Assembly (NCBI GenBank): GCA_021813325.1
Contig: JAKALA010000023.1
Span: 1-51,447, forward strand
Reading direction: 5' to 3'
Source: a bacterium
GTDB lineage: Bacteria; Verrucomicrobiota; Verrucomicrobiia; Limisphaerales; UBA11358
Length of the DNA stretch: 51,447 nucleotides
The translations under genes were made by a program, and so were the position numbers. Shown here one piece after another: positions 1-6,951 of this stretch. The notes under the pieces were generated by a model. That model ran no database searches and was not told the DNA's origin. It saw nothing but the letters and a program-made list of their open reading frames with translations. How positions within the stretch are numbered: the stretch's first letter is position 1; every line of letters begins with the position of its first letter.

Positions 1-189
1 ACATTAACAATGAGTCAAAAACTCCAGCGTCTTCTGCTTGGCGTATTGGAGATACCGCTGCCACATCCGCTTGGCCTGACGGCAGCTCAACCCCAGCACT
101 TCGGAAACCTCCACCAAACTCAACTCCCCAGCTTTGACGCTGGTCACGATCCCCACTCGCCGCCGTTCTTTTTGACTCATTGTTAATGT
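1..189. repeat. 21-bp perfect inverted repeat at the window edge
   Basis: Bases 1-21 are the exact reverse complement of bases 169-189. The right arm is the start of the transposase fragment read on the minus strand (Thr-Leu-Thr-Met-Ser-Gln-Lys), so the left arm repeats that start in the opposite direction. This is either two head-to-head copies of the same insertion sequence or a foldback made at a contig end. The arm length of 21 equals a common assembly k-mer size, which favours an artefact. Confidence 0.85.
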
Positions 190-195
190 CTCCAT
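4..195 (-). pseudogene. Transposase N-terminal remnant (ISNCY/IS1202-like)
   Basis: This 63-residue open frame begins METLTMSQKERRRV and carries a helix-turn-helix with the pattern VSEVLGLSCRQAKRMWQRY, typical of the N-terminus of ISNCY-type transposases. A full enzyme has several hundred residues and a DDE catalytic core; here the frame stops where the window begins, so the core is absent. The likely start is the second Met (MSQKER, about base 180). Bases 231-260 (a run of five G followed by ACATTCTCATCGAGTC) resemble the terminal sequence of such elements, so the element probably ends between 231 and 300, just before the first selenoprotein gene. Family assignment is from memory of the motif. 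Confidence 0.6.
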
Positions 196-309
196 TGTCG
201 CCAGAGTTGCTACCGCAACTCCGTCTCTAGGGGGACATTCTCATCGAGTCGAGACGGGCGGCGCTTTTCCAGTTGAAATGCGGCGGGCGGGCAATTAAGC
301 TGCGCTGGG

Positions 310-2418
310 ATGGCAAACCGGCGGACCATAGGTCGGGGTTGGCATAGGCTTGAATCGTTTCAAGCCGTGATGCTTGGGGTGTCAACTGCCTGGCTGGTCG
401 CTGCGGGCAATTCATTTGGGCAGGAAATCAACCCTTCCTTCAACGCGCAAAAAATATCGGTGCCGCTGGAGTATCAGGAGTCCGCCAACGCCGTCGCCAG
501 CCGCAACGTGTCCGTCACTCTGCAAAACGCGCCGTTTGCCAAGGAGCCACCGGCGGTTTCCGGCAAGACGCTTCGCGGCCATCTGGAGTTCAACAGCAAG
601 GCCACAAATTGTATTTCATTTCTCTGGCAGCAAAGCGAAGGCCGGTTGTTTCTCGACCTGAACCGGGATGGCGATTTGACGGATGATCCGGCGGGAGCGT
701 TCTCTTCCGCCTCGGCCAACCATTCGAGCTATCAAACTTTCACCAATGTTCATCTGGGGTTTGACACCGCTCAAGGCCACCTGTCCGTTTGCGCGGATTT
801 GCTTTTTTGGAACTACGGTTCGCGCCCGACGTGCAATCTTTCCTTGCGCTCGTTCTGGCAGGGCGAAATCAATCTGAATGGCCGGGATTATCAGATTGGA
901 CTGGTTCCAGTCGCCTTAAATCCGGATAAGCCGGCCGATGGTGCCAGGCTGCTGTTGCGTCCTTGGGAAAAAAGGAACGAGGCGTTCAATGTTTTCGACG
1001 GATCGCTCGCCACGGTGCCTTACCAGAACAAACTTTTCATCAACGGACAGGCAGCTGAACTGGACCTACAAGGCGCCGCCGTCGCCGGCGAATGGAAGCC
1101 TACGGTGCAACTGGAAAAACAGGTCGCCGCCCTGGGCAGTTTGAAAATCGACGGGAAATTCATTCGCCGAATGGTTTTGTCCAGTGGCGCATATTTGGTG
1201 GTGCTGGATCAGCCGGCTGATACGGTGCCGGTTCCGACCGGCAGCTATGCCGCACCCGATGTTTTGCTGGAGCAAGGGGGCGTGGCCGCCAGTTGCGTGC
1301 ATTCCTCGCCGCGGATCAGCAAAGCGGTCAATGTGGATGGAATAACCCCGGTCATCTTGAATATCGGCGGACCGCTGACCAATTCCGTCTTGGCGTCCCG
1401 ACGCGGGCCGGATCTGCGCCTGGACTATCAGTTGGTTGGCGCCGGCGGCATGTCCTACAAACTCATCAACCAGGACCGGACGCATCCGCCGGAATTCGCC
1501 GTTTACAAGGGCGAAAATAAATTAACGTCCGGCAACTTCGAGTTTGGCTGAGGCGGCACCTGTTCGCACTCATGGCGAGTGCCTCTCAGCGCCAGTGGCA
1601 AGCTCAGGACTGTGGCTTCAGCCGATTTGGGCGGGCTGGGTGCCAAAGCGGGTGCGCCAGTGGAATTCACCTGGGTTTTGCCGAGCGCCGCTCCCCTCTT
1701 TATTCCGTGGTTGATGGTGCTGGCGCTGCTGACGTTGAAAGCCAACCGGAGGGCTGCGGCCTGGCTGATCTGGCTGCCCATCGGGCTTGTGTTGCTGCTG
1801 TCGTCCATGCGTGCCAGTTTGCCGCCGGGCACCGATTTCTTTATGGATGCAGTTGCGGCCATGGGTTTTGGCCTGGCAGCCGTCTGGCTGCTGGCGCATT
1901 GGCTGCGCCGCTCGCATCGGGTGCTGACATTTTTCTGTGTGCTGACCGTGCTGCTGGCTTTTGCGGCGCTGGCGTTGATCGCTTGGCGAGGCTGGGAGGG
2001 CATGAATTCAGAAGGCTTGGTGCTGGTGATATGGCTCGCCTTATCGGCCTTGATCACCACAGTGGCTTTGAGCTTGGGCGGCTGGTTGTGTCGGCGGGGT
2101 TTCCGTCCGGTGGCATTTTATGTGTGGCTGCTCCTGACGCTTGGAGGGTTGTGGTTTGCGCTGGCCGCGCCGTTTTTCATTCTGGCGGAGATCACGAACG
2201 ATTGGCGGATGGGCTGGGGCGAATTTTTCGTTCCCGTGCTTTCCGTGGCTGCGGGCCATTTCATCCTGTTGCTGCCCTTCCTGATTTTGTCATCCGCCGC
2301 GCCTTTCTTCCGCGCGCGACTCCTGGCGTTGTTGCAGATGACGCCGGACGCGCCGCCGCCCGTTTTGCCCACGACAGATTTAAATTTTGAACCCACAAAC
2401 CCCAAGGAGTCACTATGA
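310..2418 (+). CDS. Predicted membrane selenoprotein, Sec414 encoded by in-frame TGA
   Basis: Read through the TGA at 1549-1551 this is a 702-residue protein with selenocysteine at position 414. Residues 1-38 look like a signal peptide ending near NSFGQ. Residues 40-413 are beta-rich and extracytoplasmic, with an Asp-rich EF-hand-like loop DLNRDGDLTDDP at about 116-127. FEFG then Sec then GGTCSHSWR gives a U-x3-C motif. After about 35 more residues come seven hydrophobic helices (about 460-690), made only by readthrough. The frame between the TGA and the next codons is open, and the next gene repeats the arrangement. The start could instead be ATG 370. The gene overlaps the next by ATGA. The alternative is two genes, 310-1551 and 1579-2418, but the conserved sequence across the TGA argues against it. 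I do not recognise the family. Confidence 0.82.
1549..1582 (+). promoter_or_regulatory. Predicted bacterial SECIS element, copy 1
   Basis: The TGA at 1549-1551 is followed by a perfect 6-bp stem: GCACTC (1566-1571), loop ATGGC (1572-1576), GAGTGC (1577-1582). The loop begins 20 nt after the TGA, inside the 16-37 nt range known for bacterial SECIS elements, and contains GG. The G is not within the first two loop positions, so the match to the classic consensus is imperfect. The same structure with compensatory changes follows the TGA of the next gene. Confidence 0.75.
2404..2409 (+). promoter_or_regulatory. Shine-Dalgarno site of the second selenoprotein gene
   Basis: AAGGAG lies five bases before the ATG at 2415, inside the end of the upstream gene. 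It fixes the start at 2415 and supports translational coupling through the ATGA overlap. Clear ribosome binding sites are rare in this window. Confidence 0.75.
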
Positions 2419-3695
2419 GGCTGGCAACCACAACTTTTCTGGCCGGGCTGCTTTTTGTCAGCTCGGCCTGGTCCCAGTCGGAACAATGGCTGGAATATCA
2501 CACCGGAACCGAAGGGCGATTCTACTACACGCAAATAAAGTTAACCACCAATCCGCCCCCGGATGTCGTGCTGCCCAAACTGGACGCGGCCAACGGCGCA
2601 CCTTATTTCGCCCGTTGGGAAACCCCGATGGACCCGTCCGGCGGGCGCTGGCTGTGCCTGGATCGCACGCACAAGTCCGGCCCGTATGACCGGCTGTTCA
2701 TCGACCGCAATGGCAATGGCCGACTGGATGACGACCCGCCGGTGCGGGCGCGGATTACGTCCAACATGGGCATGTTTCCCGCCACGCCCGTGGTTTTCAA
2801 GGGAAGTGACGGGCCGATTACGTATCACCTGGCCTTTCGAATCTACCAGTTCGGCCAGGGCGATCCGCAATTCATGGCGTCTTCGGCGGGCTGGTATGAG
2901 GGAATGGTGAAGTTCGGCGACATCAAAAAGCGGATCGTGTTGCAGGATGGCAATGTCAACGGCACGTTCAATGACCAGTCGGACAATCCCTATCAATCCG
3001 ATCGCATTCAGTTGGATGGCGGGCGCGGCGATGAGCAATTCCTGGGCAAAATGCTGGAGCTGGACGGAAAATTTTATCAGATCGAAGTGGCTCGTGACGG
3101 GGCGTTTATCAAGGTGCGTCCGGCGGAAAACGTGGCCTTGGGAGCGGTGCATGTGCCGGAAAACATCAGTCTGTTTTCGGCGTATGGCGTAAACGGCCAG
3201 TTCACGCGCAAACCCGAAAACGGCGATTTCACCCTGCCAGCCGGTAAATATCGCATGGTGCGCTGGGAAATTTCCCGCAAGGATGACAAGGGCACGCCCT
3301 GGACCATGTCCGGTTACAGCTTTCCCGAATCATCCGATTTTCACGTGACCGCCACCAATCGCACAACGCTCGACATTGGCGAGCCGGTGCAGGCCGAACT
3401 TTCCATGGCCGATCGTGGCCGGGAGATCAACTTCAATCTCAAGTTTGTCGGCAAACAAAAAGAATTCATCGAAATCTTGCGGGACAGTCAGCGTCCGCGC
3501 GGGCCGAAATTGTCGCTGGCCTCCGCAGATGGTTCGCTGTGTTACACCAATTCGTTTGAATTTGGCTGAGGCGGGGTTTGTTCGCTCTCATGGCGGGAGC
3601 CCAAAAATGTTCAGTATCCGTTGACCGGCAGCATTCAGGTTTTCAGCCCGTTCCAGGTGGAGACCAGCCCTGTAAAGCTGGAGCCGCGAAAATAG
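2415..3695 (+). CDS. Predicted secreted selenoprotein, Sec385 encoded by in-frame TGA
   Basis: Read through the TGA at 3567-3569 this is a 426-residue protein with selenocysteine at 385, ending at TAG 3693-3695. Residues 1-20 form a signal peptide ending near SSAWSQ. An Asp-rich calcium-loop-like segment DRNGNGRLDDDP sits at about 97-108. The stretch before the TGA ends NSFEFG, and the 41-residue extension begins GGVCSLSWRE, so the redox motif is U-G-G-V-C. It is a distant paralogue of the upstream gene over most of its length: the Asp-rich loop, the D-x-GEPV region and FEFG-U-GG-x-CS-x-SWR all correspond. It lacks the membrane domain. Stopping at the TGA would give 384 residues and leave the conserved extension unexplained. 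Confidence 0.85.
3567..3600 (+). promoter_or_regulatory. Predicted bacterial SECIS element, copy 2
   Basis: The TGA at 3567-3569 is followed by GCTCTC (3584-3589), loop ATGGC (3590-3594) and GGGAGC (3595-3600), a 6-bp stem with one U-G wobble. Spacing to the TGA (20 nt) and the loop are identical to copy 1. Between the copies the third stem pair changes from A-U to U-A, and the fifth from U-A to U-G, so pairing is preserved while the sequence changes. Confidence 0.78.
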
Positions 3696-3715
3696 CCTTC
3701 ACGGAGAATTTGTCG

Positions 3716-3757
3716 CAACCGTGCATGTCCAGTGCGCGGTTGTCGGCTTTTAATTTT
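3716..3757 (+). terminator. Terminator-like hairpin after the selenoprotein pair
   Basis: CAACCGTGC (3716-3724) pairs with GCGCGGTTG (3734-3742), nine pairs with one wobble, around a 9-nt loop. Five bases on, CTTTTAATTTTAAC supplies a T-rich tract. It sits between the second selenoprotein stop and the ATG at 3782, so it could end the selenoprotein transcript or attenuate the third gene. Confidence 0.5.
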
Positions 3758-3781
3758 AACCAAACCGTCCCCATAACTCAC

Positions 3782-5893
3782 ATGAATACCAAACGAATCA
3801 GCCGCCTGGCGGCGATGATTTCCCTGCTGACCGGAGCCCTGGTGCTGCTGCCCAGCCAGCCGGCCGCGGGTGAAGCCACCGTCAGCGGCATGGTAACCGA
3901 CGCCGCCGGCAAGCCCGCCGCCGGCGTGAGCGTCCAGATCGTCGGCAACTACGGCCCGCACAACGGCGGCGTAAAAACCGATGAAAATGGGAAATATGAA
4001 CTGACCTGGAACCCGCAACAATTCGCCGGCCAGGCGGATATGTCCTACTGTCTTTTCGCCCGTGACGCCGATCACGATCTCGCGGTGGCGGAAGATTTGG
4101 ATGAGACCCCCACTCATCTCGATCTGAAATTGGCGCCGGCACTGACGCTTTACGGCCGCGTGGAATCCGGCGGCCAACCGGTCACCAATGTCAATGCCAT
4201 GGTCATTTTCTGGACGGGCAATCGCGGCATGTGGCTGCAAGGCCTCGCCCGGACCAACACGCCCGGCCAATACGAAATTCCGGCCCTGCCGCCCGGGCGA
4301 AAATACGGCATCGTGATTTCCGGCCCGGGCTTCGGGCAAAAACAAAATCACAATTTGGAAATCTTCTCCAATCCTGGCCGGCAGCAACTTGATCCCATCG
4401 AGCTTAAACCCGCCAACCTTACGCTGGCCGGGCAAGTGGTGGATGCGGATGATCAACCCGTGGCCGATTGCTACGTCTCGATGTATGGCGACGACCAGCC
4501 GAGCGGCAATAAAAAGACCGATGAGCACGGGCGCTTCTTCTTTGAGCACGCTTGCGACGGTCCCGTGCATCTTTCGGCCAACAGCCAGCAAGCCTATGGC
4601 AACGTGACGGCCGAGGGCGGTGATACCAATGTGGTTTTGCGTTTGGGAGAAAATATGGGGTCTGCCGGCACCAGCCTGCACAAGTTGCATGGCCAGGTTA
4701 CCGACAGCAACGGCCAGCCGGCGGCGGGCGTTTCGGTGGCCGTGCTGCCCAACAACGGCAATCGCTGGGTCAAGACCGACACCAATGGCGAATACAAATT
4801 GAGCTGGTCGGTTCAACCCTGGCAGTTGCAGAACGGAGTTCATCTCGCCGCCCGTGACACCGCGCATGATCAGGCCCGCACCGAGGAGTTGCCCGAGGAT
4901 GCCACCAGCCTGAACATTAAACTGAAACCCGCGCTGGCCGTGTCCGGTCAGGTGAAAAATTCCGAAGGCCAGGTGCTGGCCTCCGGGCAGATCATGCTTT
5001 GGATCAAATCCGGCAACGGCTACGAATTCCTGGACAACCAGAGCACCGTGCCGGTCAATGCCGAAGGCCGTTTTGAAATCACCTGTCTGCCGCCGGATGC
5101 CTCCTATATGATTTCCGCCTCGGCCAAGGGTTACGGCAAACATCAGCAACAAATTTCACCCGAATACGAAACCAACCGCATCGATCTGGGCGCCTTCGCT
5201 CTCGAGGTCGCCGACCGTGTCATCGCCGGTCAGGTGCTCAAGAGCGACGATCAGCCGGCCGCCGGCGTGAATGTTCAGCTCAATGGCCAAGGCCAGCCCG
5301 ACGGTTACATGACCACCGACAAATCAGGCCGGTTTCATTTTCAGGTCTGCGCGGGCGAAATCAATCTGTTTGCCTATTCGCAATTCGGCGGCGGCAACGC
5401 GCAGGCGACGGTTCAGGCTGGCGACACGAATATTGTGCTGAACCTGACCTCGAACGGCGGCTTTGGCGAACCGGCCCGCCGGACTTCGCTCAAAGACAAA
5501 CCGTTGCCGGATTTGAGCACCGTCAATCTCGCCGCCGATGCCGTGCCGGCCGGTCGCCCGATATTGCTCTGCTTGTTTGACGCGGCCCAACGGCCTTCGC
5601 GCCATGTTCTCGGACAACTCAACGAACAGGCGGCGGCGCTCCAGCAAAAAAGCATTGCGGTGATTGGCGTGCAGGCGACGGTAATCAGTGACGACACCTT
5701 CAAGGCGTGGAAGGACGGTAGTTCCATCACAATTCCGCTGGGACGCGTCACGGCCAAATCGGATAAAACCCGCTGGGCCACATCCACCAGCGCCTTGCCT
5801 TGGCTGGTGCTGACCGATGCGAATCACAAGGTCGTCGCGGAAGGTTTTTCGCTGGATGAGCTGGATAGCCAGGTTCAAAAGATCGCCAAGTAA
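3782..5893 (+). CDS. Secreted protein with carboxypeptidase-regulatory repeats and a redox-dead thioredoxin fold
   Basis: A 703-residue protein from ATG 3782, chosen because a typical signal peptide (MNTKRISRLAAMISLL, cleaved near PAAG) begins there; an in-frame start at 3578 would overlap the selenoprotein extension. Four carboxypeptidase-regulatory-like beta domains follow, each opening with a pattern such as VSGMVTDAAGKPAAGVSV. The last 130 residues resemble a redoxin/thioredoxin fold (from about DKPLPDLSTVNL), but the CxxC site is replaced by QRPS in FDAAQRPSRHV, so it should not do thiol chemistry. Proteins with an RPSR motif at this place are familiar from Planctomycetes and Verrucomicrobia. 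Its position after two selenoproteins on the same strand suggests a shared cell-envelope role, but a terminator-like hairpin separates them. Confidence 0.8.
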   Translation: MNTKRISRLAAMISLLTGALVLLPSQPAAGEATVSGMVTDAAGKPAAGVSVQIVGNYGPHNGGVKTDENGKYELTWNPQQFAGQADMSYCLFARDADHDLAVAEDLDETPTHLDLKLAPALTLYGRVESGGQPVTNVNAMVIFWTGNRGMWLQGLARTNTPGQYEIPALPPGRKYGIVISGPGFGQKQNHNLEIFSNPGRQQLDPIELKPANLTLAGQVVDADDQPVADCYVSMYGDDQPSGNKKTDEHGRFFFEHACDGPVHLSANSQQAYGNVTAEGGDTNVVLRLGENMGSAGTSLHKLHGQVTDSNGQPAAGVSVAVLPNNGNRWVKTDTNGEYKLSWSVQPWQLQNGVHLAARDTAHDQARTEELPEDATSLNIKLKPALAVSGQVKNSEGQVLASGQIMLWIKSGNGYEFLDNQSTVPVNAEGRFEITCLPPDASYMISASAKGYGKHQQQISPEYETNRIDLGAFALEVADRVIAGQVLKSDDQPAAGVNVQLNGQGQPDGYMTTDKSGRFHFQVCAGEINLFAYSQFGGGNAQATVQAGDTNIVLNLTSNGGFGEPARRTSLKDKPLPDLSTVNLAADAVPAGRPILLCLFDAAQRPSRHVLGQLNEQAAALQQKSIAVIGVQATVISDDTFKAWKDGSSITIPLGRVTAKSDKTRWATSTSALPWLVLTDANHKVVAEGFSLDELDSQVQKIAK

Positions 5894-5994
5894 TGGTTAG
5901 CCGGCCGTTAGAAGTTTGGATTAGGGTCAATGGAAATAATCCAATTGATCGCCGCGCGGGCCGTGTCCGATTTTGCCGGCGCCGTCGGCATTTT

Positions 5995-6091
5995 GGAGGT
6001 GTGGGGCGACCTGGTGGCGCTCCTGGTCTTCAAAACCAGTGTGGGGCTCAACAAAGTCCCAGGTGGGTTCGATTCCCATCCACCTCCGCCA
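5995..6091 (+). tRNA. selC: tRNA-Sec (anticodon TCA)
   Basis: A 97-nt gene including an encoded CCA (6089-6091). The anticodon arm is CTGGT / loop CTTCAAA / ACCAG, with TCA at 6030-6032. The variable arm is long: TGGGGCT (6042-6048) pairs with AGTCCCA (6055-6061), seven pairs around CAACAA. The T arm is GTGGG / TTCGATT / CCCAT. The acceptor GGAGGTGT faces CCACCTCC: seven pairs and a T-C mismatch at the eighth. The extended acceptor/T helix, five-pair D stem GGGCG/CGCTC and G discriminator match bacterial selC. It lies about 100 bp after the third gene and on the same strand as the two TGA-containing genes. selA, selB and selD are not in the window. Confidence 0.96.
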
Positions 6092-6093
6092 AT

Positions 6094-6543
6094 CTGAAAG
6101 GCTAAAGGCTGAAAGCTAAATGCTAAAGTAGCATGAACGATGCGCCGCCAGATTTGAAGGTAAGAACAAAAGCCTTCGCGCTGCGGGTCATCCGCATGTA
6201 TTCCAAGCTGCCGAAAAATAATATCGTGGCCCAAGTGCTCGGCAAACAGGTGTTGCGGTCAGGAGCTTCCGTCGACGCGAACCAGCGTGAGGCCTCGCGG
6301 GCGCGTTCCAAGGCAGAATTCATTTCCAAAACCGGTGATGGCTTGAAGGAAATAGAAGAAACCGATTATTGGTTGGAACTGCTCGTGGATAGTGGCTGCG
6401 TTCCATCAGAACGGATGACGGAATTGCTGGATGAAACCTCGCCATCTTCATCACGATTGATAAAAAAGCCAAAGCTTGAAGGCAAAACCATGAGCCATCG
6501 CATTCCCACCCTTCAGCCTTTAGCCTTCAGCCCTTAGCTTTTG
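6094..6543. repeat. Inverted heptad-type repeats flanking the four-helix-bundle gene
   Basis: The left arm (6094-6129) is a run of GGCTAAA/GGCTGAA-like heptads beginning two bases after the tRNA CCA. The right arm (6509-6543) is the same kind of run in reverse complement. The best-matching cores are CTGAAAGGCTAAAGGCTGAA (6094-6113) and TTCAGCCTTTAGCCTTCAG (6512-6530), complementary apart from one extra A. The gene between starts right after the left arm and its last codons are part of the right arm, so the unit behaves like a small cassette. Confidence 0.7.
6133..6537 (+). CDS. Four-helix-bundle protein of the S23/rRNA intervening-sequence family
   Basis: A 134-residue soluble helical protein. 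The segment from DLKVRTKAFALRVIRMY through QVLGKQVLRSGASVDANQRE and FISKTGDGLKEIEETDYWLE matches the four-helix-bundle family first found in 23S rRNA intervening sequences. The family is about 115-130 residues; here the C-terminal tail (IPTLQPLAFSP) comes from the flanking repeat. Family members are often carried in small repeat-bounded units and their biochemical role is unknown. It follows the tRNA-Sec gene with only the repeat between, so it was probably inserted beside the tRNA and need not belong to the selenoprotein system. Confidence 0.85.
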   Translation: MNDAPPDLKVRTKAFALRVIRMYSKLPKNNIVAQVLGKQVLRSGASVDANQREASRARSKAEFISKTGDGLKEIEETDYWLELLVDSGCVPSERMTELLDETSPSSSRLIKKPKLEGKTMSHRIPTLQPLAFSP

Positions 6544-6546
6544 CCC

Positions 6547-6909
6547 ATGCGCCGTGTGCCACAACCGCCGATAAATCCCGCCGTCCGCGGGCTGGAACGG
6601 CATTTTTTCTGGCCCGGATTGGTGATGACTTTGGCCGGTGTGACCGTGCTGTTTGGCGGCATCCGCCATCTGACCGGCGTGGATACCACCGACGGCAACG
6701 CCGCGTCGGAAGTGCAATTGATGAAGGCTTTTTCCACTGCCGGCGTGCAATATGCCGACCAGCAGGCGCCGCCACCGCCGCCCAATCTGGACAACGTGGC
6801 CAACCCGGCCGAAGCGCTGGATCGCTGGGCCAAAGAGCAGGCAAATCGCCAGCCGCCGGCCTGGAAAATCCGTGTCGATATTAGCGCGCAGGCCGCTTGC
6901 CCGACCTGA
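6547..6909 (+). CDS. Small single-helix membrane protein, unknown function
   Basis: A 120-residue protein from ATG 6547 (a TTG two codons upstream is less likely). One hydrophobic helix lies at about residues 25-45 (WPGLVMTLAGVTVLFGGI), followed by a proline-rich stretch (PPPPPNLDNV) and a polar C-terminus ending AACPT. I do not recognise the family. It stops 42 bases before the 4Fe-4S membrane protein on the same strand, so the two are probably co-transcribed and this may be a partner of the iron-sulfur protein. The stop codon is TGA, but the frame closes three codons later and no hairpin follows. Confidence 0.6.
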   Translation: MRRVPQPPINPAVRGLERHFFWPGLVMTLAGVTVLFGGIRHLTGVDTTDGNAASEVQLMKAFSTAGVQYADQQAPPPPPNLDNVANPAEALDRWAKEQANRQPPAWKIRVDISAQAACPT

Positions 6910-6951
6910 ATAAAATAAATTTCCCGGTCACATGGCGTGGCCGATTTCCAA

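Noticed and set aside
1549-1551. TGA as a true stop, a sequencing error or a pseudogene mutation
   Set aside because: The same codon, flanked by the same peptide on both sides, occurs in a diverged paralogue, with a conserved hairpin after it and a selC gene nearby. An error or decay would not repeat at the same residue in both.
1572-2390. 272-codon open frame in another reading frame over the first gene's membrane part
   Set aside because: It is rich in Arg, Gly and Ala with no membrane pattern, and overlaps the frame that carries seven clear hydrophobic helices and continues from the TGA.
1549-3569. Reassignment of UGA to Trp or Gly (alternative genetic code)
   Set aside because: Many genes in the window end at TGA with a new gene or terminator right after, and the UCA-anticodon tRNA has the long variable arm of tRNA-Sec.
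6094-6129. CRISPR-like short repeats after the tRNA
   Set aside because: The units are seven bases, directly abutting and without spacers; they form inverted arms around one gene.
6907-6909. TGA of the small membrane protein as another selenocysteine
   Set aside because: The frame closes after two more codons (TAA) and no hairpin or conserved peptide follows.
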